DNA of 64,000 nucleotides, taken from Gracilaria domingensis (Eukaryota > Rhodophyta > Florideophyceae > Gracilariales > Gracilariaceae). A program made the translations under genes and the position numbers. The stretch spans positions 23,468-87,467 of the forward strand of contig VCMS01000236.1 in NCBI GenBank assembly GCA_022539475.1, written 5' to 3'. Of the stretch, positions 20,574 to 32,222 are shown piece after piece; positions within the stretch are counted from its first letter, which is position 1, and each line of letters opens with the position of its first letter. Below the pieces are notes generated by a model. The model searched no databases and was not told the origin of the DNA. It worked only from the letters and a program-made list of their open reading frames with translations.

Positions 20574-23500
20574 AAACCTTGATGGGAACCAAATACGAAG
20601 GGTGCTGGAAACTTCCCGGAAAGGACTTCATGCCGGAGGCTATCAGGGAGGTCAAACAGAGAGGATCTTAATTTACGGACATCGTAACGTGCGCGGGTGA
20701 TCAAGACTCAAAGGGCCCTTCCAACACAGTCCAGGCTAGCTAGACAAGACGCATCGTGGACACGACGAATTCTGGGAGGTGTCTATAATTTGTCCAAAAC
20801 AAATTGTACAATTCTAAAAATTATGGAAACCTCTCCAGACAGTCCAGAAGACAGACGGAAATGCGCTCGCGCCAAGTGGCCTGGCCCGGTTACCATGGTT
20901 CATAGGGTTGTGTTCCTTTGAAAAAACCAAGAGTTGTTTTTAAGACGGTGTAACCACCGTCAAAGTTTGTCTCTGCCTCAGCGTTTTGTTGTGAAACAAT
21001 TGCGCCGTGATGAGAGTGTACGTAGTTTGAATTAACAGCGTCAGCACTCCAGTGCATAAAACAATGAAGTAGTCATTGGAAAGTAGTCATAGACTCCAGT
21101 CGGGATCACAATCTTGGCTATTATTAAAGCGTAGCATCTTCTGCAGGGTCGTTTTTGTGACCACGTTTTTCCTGGCGTTCAAGAGTCATGAAGTCCGGCA
21201 CTTTGTAGTCAGAACGTAGTGAAGACAAATACCATGTACAATTTCAAAGAGAGTTTACGAGAAAAGATTTACCAGTAGACATTCTCTGTACTGAAAAAAT
21301 GGTTCTCTACGAAATAAAAACGCTAGGCAGTATCGATGGAAATGGTTTCGATTTGGTAAATGACTGTAGCTGAGCGCGGAACTCTCATAGATGAATATCA
21401 AACTAGAGAACAATGTTAGCCTTCTTCCGGGTTTGTGCCGACAACCGCTCCGTTGCGATTGCTCATGATCTTTTGAAGTTCCAAAACCATTTTTAAGTCG
21501 CCTGCAGGAGGCGATTGTCCTCTTGGTGCGCTGAAAAGGCTGCTTTCGGAGTTAATAAATTAAAAGATGGAAGGCTTTGCTATCATTTGCACGATTGCAC
21601 AGATTGTAAACATTCATTGCAATTCCACCCGCCTCAGATTAAGTTTAAGTTTAGGGAGTAGTCTATCTTGAAAACAAGCGAGAACAGGGGTACTTTTTAC
21701 CCCTGCTTTCTCTTGTTCTCAAGATAACCTGTACCAACGTCGCTTTCGAACCCTATGTTTGTGCTTTTGCATGTCCATCTAAGACTTGGGCAAAGATTTG
21801 GCGTCAAAAAAGTTTGAATTCAACAGCACTACTCATATGTTACGTCTTCGCGTATACTTTGGATCTCTTCCTCCGGGTGCAGTGGTTTTGCTGACCAAAC
21901 TGCTTTTAAGGCGTCCATTTGAAGCTCTGTGTGCGTGTCCTTGTCATACAATATACATGAGTGAATTGCTATTCATAGTTCTAGCTGAAACTTTGTATCC
22001 CCCACCGTTCGCTGCTACGTTTAAGGTTACAAAGACGAGACAAGCTGTTATAGAAGCAACCGATTCTTTCAACTGTCATATGAGTTGCATCTTGCACCAT
22101 GCTACTATATATCAATTGGATGGGGGATATGCATTGACAAAACGGACATTTCTCGAGCACCTATGGAGGAGAAATTGTTGCTACCCACTGCAAAGAGGTA
22201 TCCGTGCAGCCCAAAGCAGGGAAAAAGAAGGAGAAATGTATGCTGATCTGCAGACTTAGGCTTCGTTCGCGATTTAAGAGACAAGAATTGGCCACACTCG
22301 ATCGGTGAGGATCCCTGTCCTCGTCCGATCGGTTTTGGCTTTAAAAAGAGTCAGTGCGTCGTAGTCATGTCAAAATCTGACGTAGCCAGTCAGCCACGAA
22401 TACGCGCCTGCTTGTAGGGTGTCTTAATGTCCAATTCTTATATCTGTGGCTCCTCAGTTACCATCTTAACGCACGTGGGGAATTGATGCTGTGAAATCAG
22501 CAAAACGTGTCATCATTGCGTCCATACTCCTGAAATCTATGTTCATAGAATAGAATAGATTGCAAGCCCATTGATTGCGTTCTATCTCTGAACAAAAGAT
22601 AGTGGGAGAAGTCTGTGTTTTCTTCGAGATCAAATGTAATGGAAACTTCAGTTTTTTGGTGCAAACTGAGTGACAGCGTTTGGTTGTAGCTGAGAAAGAG
22701 CTATGTACCTTGTCCATGCAAACTATTTCTGCTAAACTGCCCAGAAAACGTTCATCTTCTTACTCTGCGCTGCTCTCCGAGCTTATGTGCAACTCAAATT
22801 TTGTTTCACAAGCATTGTCCTTCTCAGGTCCTGTGAACAACATGTAAGTTAGCGCATGCGTTAGATACTTGCAGTGCAGTATGATACCGTTGAGAGTGAG
22901 ATTATGAAATATTATTATGACTATCAGAGCAACCAACCTCTCTCTATATATATTTAATTATTATGCTTAGACTATTACATGGCCAATTACGTGGCTACCA
23001 AATTATTATGCGGTCCTCTCCGCCTTTTTATTAGTAGTATAAAAGGGATAGAACTTGCTCTGGTCTACCAGAAGAGTTCATCCAAGCCTAATTAAAACCA
23101 CCATCTTTATAGAGATTGGGAAAGTTAGCGCATGAGATTTCTGGTACACTGTTTCCCTGATAAATGGGGGTTTGCGATAAGGGTTCTTGGTTCTAAAAAG
23201 CCTCGAAGACAAAACCTGAACGCACTTCGGTATTAAAGGCCAAAAGCTCGTAATCACTAGCCCTTTGGCCTCTGAAAGCACGCCTCAAATGGCAGCAGTC
23301 GTAAAGCAGCCCATTTTCACAACCCCGCCACTCTTTGTAACGCTATGGGACAGCTTACTTAGTCTACCTTCAATAACCTTGTACTGCCACGAAGCAAATA
23401 TTGGATGAATCAAAATCAGCAGAAAGGATTTAAACGTATCTTCCTCAAGTGCCATTTTTCCATTTCTCTCTTTTCGTGGATAAAAAATGAAAACGTCTCA

Positions 23501-24251
23501 AAGAACAAGGGAATATGGCCTTTTGTCATGTTCTTTACTATGGAAATTGTGCTCTAATTCCTAATACAATTGAATAAAATATGGCCTTTGTCGAGTCATT
23601 TGTAAGCACAGGGAGCAAACTTATTGCGCCGATGAGAAAAAGTATTTTGGCAACTATGAGAACACCAAGAACAATGGGCCAGCACAAGGCCCCTTTTTCG
23701 GTTAAGGGCCATCACTATTATATGGCTCGCGCTCGTTTCAGTTCACACCGGCTTCATGAGGCAATGTGTATCTGGCCGTACAAAAAAGAACAAAATCGCC
23801 CCACGGGACATTTCCCTATAGTTTATTGCTTTGGATTCGAATCTTATGGGACTCTTGCATATAAGAATACGTTGAGCATGACTCCAAAAAGCTTTGGCCA
23901 CCAGAAACATACCACAATCGAGCAACCAAACAAAAACCCTTTCGAATTAAAAGCGTACAAAACTCGGCCGCCAGAAAGATGCTCCTCGTTAGGCAGCAGA
24001 AGAATACTCTTTTTGGAAAGGGTACTTAAAGAACTTGTAACCAGAATTGCCGGAAAAGGTACGAAGGTAGGTGCAGTAGGGTGCTGAGCAAAAAGAGGGT
24101 AGTCACCCTGCTCGTAACACGCCTTGGAACTCGTGCTTGTATAGTTCCGAAAATATTTGTGCTACTTTTCCTTCAACATCTCCGCATCAGTGCTGTGCTC
24201 AGGTTCTCTCCTTTCTGACTACTCGTACTTCGCTTCAAAATCTACCTAGCG
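20574..24251. other. 3.7 kb of sparse DNA without recognised genes
   Basis: ORFs of 157 residues (21786-22259) and 168 residues (23581-24087) on + lack any motif and have unremarkable composition, so neither is called. The notable structure is the long hairpin at 21664-21726. AT-rich sequence with repeated 'attattatg' spans about 22900-23010. The last 100 bp must include the protease promoter. Confidence 0.5.
21664..21726. repeat. 29-bp imperfect inverted repeat (hairpin)
   Basis: Arms 21664-21692 and 21698-21726 are complementary at about 26 of 29 positions, with a pyrimidine loop of about 5 nt. The inner stem 'caggggta/tacccctg' is perfect. Confidence 0.75.
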
Positions 24252-25517
24252 ATGGCCTTCATGTCGAAACAATCATGGGTTTGCGGCAGCGTGAGCACTT
24301 ACGTTGTGTTTCTTCTTCTCTTCGTCATTGTGAAGGCCGGAAAACCAAACATTCAAAGCAGACCGATAGCCACTGATTTCAAGGTTGATAAGCAGACATG
24401 TGATAAAGTCCTCCCAGTCGTCTCTCGACAGGACTCAGGTCGGCAGGAAAAAATCGTAAACGGAGACGACGCGCCCAACATGAGATTTTACATGGCCGGA
24501 TTGGCAAATTCTAGGGGAATTTTCTGCTCAGCTACGTTGCTTTCCGAGTACTGGGTATTGACAGCTGCACATTGTCCGATTGATTTCCCAAGCGATTTCG
24601 TTCGGGTTGGGGCCGCCACCGAGAGTGAAGGAACAATTGTCGAAGTTGATGAAGTATTTATTCATCCTGACTACGTTGAGAAATCGGGATTACGGAATGA
24701 CGTGCAGTTGGTGAAGCTGAAGAGCGCCGTCCCGAAAGACTCCAAGTTTGTGGTGCTCAATAGCGATTCTTCGTACCCTGCTCCATTCTCTTTCACTCGC
24801 ACGAGTGGATACGGAGATTCTAAGGACACTTCCAGCCCTGACAGCGGCGTCCTGCGCGAGGTTGACGTGCCCGTTGTGGGAAACAAGCGTTGTAGGAGAC
24901 AGTACAACGGCGTGTTCAACATTCGGAAGAGAATGCACATATGCGCCGGTTATGATGAAGGTGGATGTGACTCCTGCCAAGGTGACAGCGGTGGCCCGTT
25001 GTACACGTTTACTGCAGATCGCACTCTGGTTCAGGTCGGTGTTGTTTCTTTTGGCCTGAACTGCGCCGACGCTAAATCACCTGGCGTCTACGCTCGAGTG
25101 TCGCAGTACATCGACTGGATGAAGTCAGTTGGAGCTGAGTTCCAGACGACGACAGCCGGAATCAATGTGTTTAGTGCCGACGACATACCTTCCGAGTCCA
25201 CTCCAACTCCCACTCCGACCTCTACTCCTTCTCCGACTCCGACGGCGACCCCTGCTCCCACTCCATCCCCATCGCCTGCTGCTGAAGTGTCGTTCTTTGA
25301 ACAACTCATCAACTGCTTTAGTCGCAATCTCTTCATCACAACTGACGACGGTAGTCGTAAGAGGGTTACGGACCTTTCGGCTGGAGAACGGGTGAGATTT
25401 GGAAAGAACGGAGACTCTCGAATTTTCCAATTCCAGGAAGAAGACAATGGGGTACTTAAGTTTTTGCAGGTTGAATGTAAGGTATGCGAGGCTCTCATTT
25501 TGCCGTTCTGTAGCTAA
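24252..25517 (+). CDS. Secreted trypsin-like (S1A) serine protease with Pro/Thr linker and C-terminal extension
   Basis: The 421-residue ORF starts with a signal peptide (hydrophobic 'YVVFLLLFVIVKAG', about 17-30). A propeptide follows, ending at the activation site 'K-IVNG' (67/68). The catalytic triad is His107 in 'VLTAAHC', Asp150 in 'LRNDVQLVKL' and Ser246 in 'CQGDSGGPL'. Asp240 sits six residues before the Ser, which predicts cleavage after Lys or Arg. Cys pairs typical of the fold are present. After the last helix ('YARVSQYIDWMKS') come about 25 residues of Pro-Thr/Ser-Pro repeats, then a Cys-containing C-terminal domain of about 80 residues ('INCFSRNLF', 'ECKVCEALILPFCS') that was not recognised. 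This tail may bind a substrate or wall polymer. No intron is needed. Confidence 0.9.
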   Translation: MAFMSKQSWVCGSVSTYVVFLLLFVIVKAGKPNIQSRPIATDFKVDKQTCDKVLPVVSRQDSGRQEKIVNGDDAPNMRFYMAGLANSRGIFCSATLLSEYWVLTAAHCPIDFPSDFVRVGAATESEGTIVEVDEVFIHPDYVEKSGLRNDVQLVKLKSAVPKDSKFVVLNSDSSYPAPFSFTRTSGYGDSKDTSSPDSGVLREVDVPVVGNKRCRRQYNGVFNIRKRMHICAGYDEGGCDSCQGDSGGPLYTFTADRTLVQVGVVSFGLNCADAKSPGVYARVSQYIDWMKSVGAEFQTTTAGINVFSADDIPSESTPTPTPTSTPSPTPTATPAPTPSPSPAAEVSFFEQLINCFSRNLFITTDDGSRKRVTDLSAGERVRFGKNGDSRIFQFQEEDNGVLKFLQVECKVCEALILPFCS

Positions 25518-26292
25518 CACACATGAATGTGTACATGAATTCTTTTTCTATTCAAAAAATTGTTGAAAAGCTCTGAGCTTTCTCAAGCCTTTGAATCACT
25601 CTCTGGCCAGAAAAATTCATGATCAAGAGAAGAAAGTGCACAAGCGACAAAACTACTTCATAAATTATGTGATGCTTTAAAACAAACGACATTCATTTTT
25701 CCGAGTCCAACGCGAGCAGCAGCTTCCTCCTCAGAACAGCGTTGCATATAGTAAGCGCGACAAAGACGAATGCAAGCAAACGTCCGACTCGTTCCTACCG
25801 TGCTGCACATTCATGACATTCTAGGAAAATCTCTCGCTTTCTCCTGTCTAGCTTTTCACAGTTGGAAACAAGAGCATCTCGAATAAATATTTGTTTTACC
25901 GCCGCAATGACATTGTGTCAATATCAATCAACGATGTGAAAACGCCATTTTTGTGATGCGTCGCCGGTGACAGCCAAGGGGAGCAAATGCACTAAAAATA
26001 GGTTTGATCTCGTAGATTCTGCTCCGAATAGTGCAAAAAGCGGCCAGGAAGATACTCAAACTAAACAACAAACAAAACAATATTTATATTTGAAATATAA
26101 ATATGATTGTTTTACAAAAACCCGATATAAACAAATTCTTGCCTTTATATCAAATTACTCTTCTCAAATCTTCTCCAATCAGCGCGCAATTTTTTACACC
26201 AAGTTACCGCAATTAAAGTGGTCTACAATATTTGACGAAGCCCTTTTTGCCTGAAGGAGGCCTATATCAATGTCACCCCACAGCAATTACTG
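25518..26292. other. Intergenic region
   Basis: No gene is seen. A perfect 12-bp inverted repeat with a 1-nt loop ('atatttatattt g aaatataaatat') is at 26080-26104. Confidence 0.5.
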
Positions 26293-26436
26293 TTTTGTCA
26301 TTGACCACTTTTCGCTATCCAGAACTTCCCTTTCGGGACAGGTTTGGTAATTTAATTGCGGCGTCCTTAATTGACCCCAATTAAATGTCAAAACATAAGG
26401 TTAGATTCAAATGCTTGGCCTTTTGGGGAAGCCATC
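26293..26436 (-). repeat. Split direct repeat B2
   Basis: Begins 'ttttgtcattgaccactt' on + and ends 'gccatc'. Pairs with 26679-26822 (same length, about 11 differences). Confidence 0.8.
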
Positions 26437-26472
26437 GGAGAGGGAGGGCGGGAACAAAAACCAGAGTGTAGC

Positions 26473-26665
26473 CACGAGAAGTTGGGAGAGTCAGACCGGA
26501 CGGCACTTTGTCGGGTGGCGCGGAAGGACGCTACAGAGAGAAGAAGAGCGAACAAAGACGGCGGCGGCCATCTTCTCCTGCCGCCTATCCGTCGGAGCTA
26601 GAAAGGCCTTACACGACACCCACGTATACCTATTTGTTTGTTCATCCAAAAACCAACTTCTCGTG
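26473..26665 (-). repeat. Split direct repeat A2
   Basis: Bounded by a 13-bp inverted repeat 'CACGAGAAGTTGG' / 'CCAACTTCTCGTG'. Pairs with 32030-32222 (same length, about 14 differences, mostly transitions). Weaker similarity extends a little beyond both sides. Confidence 0.8.
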
Positions 26666-26678
26666 CCTCAAAATTCTA

Positions 26679-26822
26679 TTTTGTTATTGACCACTTTTCG
26701 CTATCCAAAACTTCCCTTTCGGGAAAGGTTTGGTATTTTAATTGCGGCGTCCTTAATTGACCCCAATTAAATGTCAAAGCATAAGGTTAGATACAAATGC
26801 TTGGCTTCTTAGGAAAGCCATC
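26679..26822 (-). repeat. Split direct repeat B1
   Basis: Second copy of B, lying between A2 and the recombinase gene. Confidence 0.8.
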
Positions 26823-26929
26823 TCCCAAACCAATATTTCGTAATGACTATACGTTCTGCGCCAATCGCAAAACCAGCCATGACTTGTGTCCAAGAACAAT
26901 GCTACTTAAGTTGAACAAAGCCTTAACAG

Positions 26930-28049
26930 CATTAATTGAGATCGTCCATTAGTGAGATAATGCCGTACAAATCCCAAACTTTTCTATGGGCCGGTTATCG
27001 CAATGGTCTCCGCTGACAATCCCCTTAGATAATCATGTCAAGCACCTCCTATACGTGCTGAGTGTGACATTATTATAACAGACGTTACACCAAAAAAACT
27101 TTGCAGTCTGACGCAAACAAGTTTCGTACTTGGCATATGATATCTTAAATAACTTTCTCTTTCCTAATTTACTGTTTACACAGGCAAGTTCTTCAAGCAG
27201 TATAAGTGCGACTTTTTTTCGAATGAGGACAAATTGAAACGGCCTCGTTTTTGTTTCTCTGACAACAACCAAAGCAGATCCTTGCGGACATTCTGCAAGA
27301 CGTTCATCTCCAGGCAATGCGATGAGATCGTACTCTAGACTCAACACTTCAGACACGCGCAGATATGCTCCCCAAGCCACTGCCAAAGCAACCGCTGCCT
27401 CCCGCATATCTTGAGATAATAGTCTTGCTGCCATTGCAAAACAGAGCTGCTTTGTCAGAGAGAAGGCTGAAGAGGTTGTATGACTTTTGTTCCACCATTT
27501 CAGTGCCCGCATTGTGTGGAATAGTCTTCCCTAGGTTTGCGGAACCATAATGTGCAACATACTCACAATGGTGCTCATCTTTTGCTTGTTTCCTGCCAGA
27601 GGCTTGAGCTCGAAGCAGTCTTCTGCGTAGTTTGACAACAGAACATTCATGCCCTCAATGTCTGCCACAAACGTCGACACATATGATTGGAACTGAGAAA
27701 AAGCCTTGCTGTACACTTTTATAGTTTTCTTTGATAATGACCTCGCATGTAATGTGTGTGATTGAAAGAAGGCTTCCGGTGACATCAAAAGTTGCTCGTT
27801 CAGCTTTCCGAACTGCTCTCGTGACTGACGAGAATCCAAAAGTTCAGTCTTATTGAGGCTTTCTTGTCGCTTGCCGTTTCGTCCTACAGCAAGAGCAGCT
27901 CCACCATGCTTGCTGCTAGTGGGTTCGGGCATTTTCATTGTACCCCTTCGCAAGCGCTGCGCCCTCCTAAGTCGCAATATTGCCCTGACTGAGGGGGTGA
28001 GAACCACTCCGTTTGAAAGCTTGCCTCTGCCCTTCATTACCTCTCTCAA
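26930..28049 (-). pseudogene. Tyrosine recombinase of the Ngaro-like element
   Basis: Three frames must be joined. 28049-27531 has a SAM-like core-binding domain ('SLSKKTIKVYSKAFSQFQSY'). 27512-27033 has the catalytic domain start with the first Arg in 'AYLRVSEVLSLEYD'. From 27064 downward, in another frame, comes the rest: 'HSARIGGA' (the H-x-x-R box), 'HDYLRGLSAETIAITG' and 'FVRHYLTNGR' with the nucleophilic Tyr. Two stop codons interrupt this last part: one after 'GGA', and a TAG where the conserved Trp of the 'G-R-W-K-S' box is expected. The R-H-R-Y set is therefore recognisable but cannot be made as one protein. It would have integrated the element's circular DNA. Confidence 0.75.
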
Positions 28050-30683
28050 GATGACAGCGAGGGTTCGTCCGCAGTATTGAGTTCTGACGGAACGTGGTAC
28101 AGCAGAGGATTCAAATCGTGTGCGATCGACACTGCGGCGAACCGCCTGCAGGGCAGGGCAAGGCCAGGACTGGACGATCGGCCCTTCGGCAGGGCCTCGA
28201 TCGTAACTTTTGAATCCGAAAAAATCACCAGGGATGTCTTCTCAATACCTTTTGAGACAGCCCACTGGAGGGCGAGGTAGGCCGTCGTGGCTTCCAGGAC
28301 GTTTATGTGCTCCTTCCGTCTCCATTCGTGGACGAACGCTGTCTTCCATGTTCGACATTGGACGAAACTGTTGACTTCGCGTGAAAGCAGTTTAGATTGC
28401 GTTTTCTGACCATTGCGAGTGGCGGCCAAAATTTTGTCGAGCTCAAAAGGAGCGACTCGGGTATATACTACGGCGCCAGCCTTCTCCGAGGCGTCGAAGC
28501 AGAGAACGGTTTCTGCTAGGACAGGTGAGAACCGAATGAGAAAGGTAGGCAGCAGCCTACTCAAGGACTGAAGCTCCTCCAGAGCCGAATTTCGCAGTTT
28601 GGGAACTTCCTTTCCCTGCCTGCGCTTTTGCAAGTATCTGTACAAGTTGAGCAGCAGAGAGAGCGCCGGTCTCTTGCCCAAAGCAGCCCACACAAGCTTT
28701 CCTGTTATTCTTTCAAATTCTTTTATGCTTAGTTCGTCTGACTCCAGCATCTGTTCCACTGAATGCAGAGCCTTGCCGGTTTTGAGTGGGTCCGGATACG
28801 CCAATCGTTTTGGTAAGTCGATACACCAACCAATGAATTTGATTCTTTCGTGGGCAATCTCACCCAGTGGGGATGATTTCGATGCCTTGATAGGGAGGCC
28901 CATTGACTCGAACTTGCCCTATAGCATCTTTTGAAATGCCACCACAGATTTCCTTTCGCATTGCTGGAGTATGAATGATATGTCATCAATGATGTGGAGC
29001 CCCGTTACATCATGCGAGTCCCGGTCGGACGCAGATGGGGCAAGTGAGGAGCGCCCAAGAAACGTAAGCTCTGGAGATGGTTTGGGGCATAGTGGGTGTC
29101 GTAGGAATGTTTCGAACGAATTGGTGATGATTGCAGAGGCTAGGCTGTGAGCCACATACACTCACCATTTCTACCCCATTGGCATTGTGCATTGAAGTGG
29201 CCGCACTTCGTCGCATACGTTGCTTGTGTCGGGGGTTGAGCTCTGGATTGCGGCTCCGGTGCTCTCACATAAGTCGCCAAAGGAGATCTTTGACAAGGGA
29301 AATATTCGAGCCATGTCCACCGGTAGGCGTATATGGTGGAACATGTTTTCGATGTGAAGTAGAATGCGCTCAAGGTTCCATTTGAAAACGATAGTGCACG
29401 GAAGTCGTCCGGTTTGGGCAGAAAAGTGTACGGCAGCTCAGGTAGAATTTCGTTTTGCCACTTCGGCCAACTGATAAGCCTGTCACGATGGGCGCTCTTG
29501 ACAACTGCAAAGGATTTCATGATGATCAAATCAGCACGCTCACTGTACCACGGTTCTTCTTGTTTCACCACTGACCATTGCAGCATTTCAGCTTTCTGGG
29601 CTTTCTCAATAACTGCTACGAACTCTTTGTGTTTTCCAAAGACTCGAGAACGAACAGGTGGCTTAGAGTTACTTGTACCGCATCCACTCCTCCGTAGATT
29701 CTGAAGGCTGTTATGCAATGGAGTGAAGACCGCTTCATGCCCGTTGGGAATGTACTGCTCCCATTTCACCGCGACTGTGCTCCGCTGGCTTGCCAGTAGT
29801 TCGATCCGGCTTGCGATGATGGAGGTGGCTGTACCCCTTGTCAGTGTATGGGTGCATTCGTTGCTTGTACGTGAGTACCGCTCTTCAAAGAATTGGTTCC
29901 ATGAATTGTATGATGTAGCCCCTAGTTCGGCGATGGAGTCAGTGTTGTATGCAATAGGGTTCAATTGAGGCTTGGTTCCTGAGGTGGAAAGCAACTTCCA
30001 GGTTTGGACTCTTCTACGCAGGGATTCGTAAGCTCGCCTTGACACGGCTGATTTGTTCGATACGTTGCTGTTTTTTCCCGTACGAGGGTCGCAAAAAAGG
30101 CGATTCAGGGAGCTGATGGCCTCCCCGAGCATAGAATTTTGATCTTCACATGGAATCTGAATGGGAAATGTTCTCATTCGTTCTTCTGTCAGATATCCCG
30201 TGGGCTTCGCTTCGGTCTCTGTTGCTGCCCAAAGTGGCTTTTTCGCGCCTCGCGTCTCCGTGGGGATCTTCTGCTCATTGTACGGAACGCATTCGTTGCT
30301 CGCACTTCTGCATTCCACCGGATTGTTAATTTCGAATCCAGCTCCGGGACTATTGTTGTGCCGGCTGGCGAAGACTCTAGCAGTGTCATCGCGGAGGACC
30401 AGGCGGTAGACCGTGTCGCCTGTCTGTGTCGGACCGAGTGCTCTACATGCAAAATCGCGTATAATCTGCGCAGGACTACCTCCATCCACTCGTTTGTTTC
30501 CAAGGCTTCCCTGATCGCGTTGTATTTGAGAAGATGAAGTTGTATGGCCCGTGCCAGAGTGTGAGCCTCCCATTCCGGGGCGAATATTTCTCCGTGAGGG
30601 CCCCGAGACCATTGCTGGTTTGACATTGCAAGCTCTAGATTGACGCCTTTGTTTAAGAGATGTTGTAGGATTTGCCTTCCCAC
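28046..30683 (-). pseudogene. Reverse transcriptase-RNase H of the Ngaro-like element
   Basis: The reading shifts among frames. 30683-30189 and 30612-29140 cover the N-terminal region and the first RT blocks ('AVVKSAHRDRLISWPKWQNE', 'LSAFYF'). 29161-28919 holds the catalytic box as 'GLHIIDDISFI' (Y-x-D-D changed to I-I-D-D). 28903-28046 contains the RT end 'KFIGWCIDL' and an RNase H with 'CFDASEKAGAVVYT', 'HINVLEATTAYLALQWA', 'VIFSDSKVTIEAL' and 'SELNTADEPS'. The last Asp box is typical of DIRS/Ngaro RNase H. The order gag-like, RT-RH, YR agrees with the group. At least two frameshifts and the altered catalytic Tyr show decay. Confidence 0.75.
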
Positions 30684-30731
30684 AAGCTCCGTGACGTTCA
30701 GAGTGCGGAGGGAGTACCCTTTTCCTGGGTA

Positions 30732-31358
30732 TTAGAGAAGGTTTGGTGGCACGTTTGCAGTATCTTTTCCGTTCTCGTCGATAATTGTGATTCCTCCAAG
30801 CTTCATGGGTTTTTGCTTCTTCCTTGACAGTTCTTCATCGCTTTCTTTGGTTTGCAGCAAGTCTCCGAGAGGTGGGAGGGGAGCGCTCGTAACGTGGAGG
30901 GGAGGGTTTTCGTCCTGCACCGGCATTGCGGCAGCTTCGACCTGGTTTGCTTGGAGGTTCCATGTCAACTTCCAACCCATTACCGAAATCAAAAGATCCT
31001 TTGTTTCGCTTTCATCATTGAAAGAGGCTAGGCTTGAATCGTGATCCTTCGCCTTTTTCATTATTTGCAGGAGCAGAGTGTGGTTTTGCTCACTCATATG
31101 CTTCAGCTCTGGCAAAGACATACCTTCAAGTGTTTGAATTGCCTTTTCATCCTCGCTTGGAAGCTGCGTTTTTGCTTCCTCGAGGGCATGGAGAGCACAA
31201 ATTAGTTTTTGCGTAGTAGAGCTGCCGTCAGACAAGGAGGTCTTAAGGTGGGGGGGAAATGATGCCAGAAGATCATTCAGCTCATCATCTTTCAAGGATG
31301 TAATTTGTTGCTGTGTGCAGCTGGCCAGGCTTGCATATGTTATTCTTAGATGCGGCAT
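30732..31358 (-). CDS. Gag-like ORF of the Ngaro-like element
   Basis: An uninterrupted 208-residue ORF is the first on the element's coding strand. It is helical and acidic-to-neutral in its first two thirds ('LKDDELNDLLASFPPHLKT', 'SLPELKHMSEQNHTLLLQIM') with a short basic patch ('ELSRKKQKPMKLGG') near the end. It has no zinc knuckle. Its role as ORF1/gag rests on position only. The 31359-32029 stretch upstream would be the element's leader and holds nothing else recognisable. Confidence 0.5.
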   Translation of the reverse strand: MPHLRITYASLASCTQQQITSLKDDELNDLLASFPPHLKTSLSDGSSTTQKLICALHALEEAKTQLPSEDEKAIQTLEGMSLPELKHMSEQNHTLLLQIMKKAKDHDSSLASFNDESETKDLLISVMGWKLTWNLQANQVEAAAMPVQDENPPLHVTSAPLPPLGDLLQTKESDEELSRKKQKPMKLGGITIIDENGKDTANVPPNLL

Positions 31359-32029
31359 GGCAAGCAGTGATCAGGAGTGGTGCAGTTCAAGGGTTATTGT
31401 TTTTCACAAAACAAGTGATCTACGTTGTGATGGTTGGCGAGCGCGGTGATGATTTTGCGTCAAGGATTACGCGTGTTATATCGCTGATGATGAGATTAGA
31501 AAATTCGTGTACCTGCTTTCTGTATCGCTGGTCAAAACAGGATTCTTCTTTCTGGGAACATACGCTGTCTTTATAGACTGATATCAAGGAGACAATTTCG
31601 AATTATATGCACAGATCTCGTCTAAGCCTTCTGTTTTGAAGGCGACGCAGTTATGTTACGCTGAACGCTGTGGTGGTTCCTCAGAAAGGAGATTCTTTGT
31701 CCACAGCAGAAAATAGATATCGCCTTGTTCGAGCGATTTTGGTTATCTTGCGAAATACTAGCAAGTGTAGTAGCGGAGCCTTGATTATTTAGTTCCAGGC
31801 GATGTTGGAACTCCACCAAAAGTGGTCTTATAGAAGAGGTGTTTGCGGTTGTAGCTACTAGTAGAAGTTCTAGTCACTTGCAGAGGAGGGTTGGGCCCTG
31901 GAGAGGATTTCCACTGATCAGCCTAGCGATTTGTCTTTCAGACCTTGGAGGCGCTGAGTTGGTCGTCTTTCGCCACGAGGAAGAGAGAGGCCGGTCAAGA
32001 GAGAGGAATAACAAAAACAAGATTGTAGC

Positions 32030-32222
32030 CACGAGAAGCTGGGAGAGTCAGACCGGACGGTACTTCGTCGGGTGGCGCGGAAGGACGCTACAGAGAGGAG
32101 AAGAGCGGACAAAGACAGCGGCGGCCATCTTCTTCTGCAGCCTATCCGTCGGAGCTATCAGAGCCTTACACGACACCCACGTATACCTATTCGTTTATTC
32201 ATCCAAAAACCAACTTCTCGTG
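32030..32222 (-). repeat. Split direct repeat A1
   Basis: Starts the element on its coding strand and carries the same 13-bp bounding inverted repeat as A2, with one substitution in the + strand left arm ('CACGAGAAGCTGG'). Confidence 0.8.

Noticed and set aside
21786-22259. 157-residue + ORF with Cys-rich stretches
   Set aside because: Random-looking composition, starts without context, no family features.
23581-24087. 168-residue + ORF
   Set aside because: No motif, no transmembrane or signal features, no similar frame elsewhere in the window. Likely chance in sparse DNA.
26371-26770. Basic ORFs similar at 26.4-26.8 kb and 31.8-32.3 kb
   Set aside because: The similarity is explained by the non-coding A-repeat of the Ngaro-like element.
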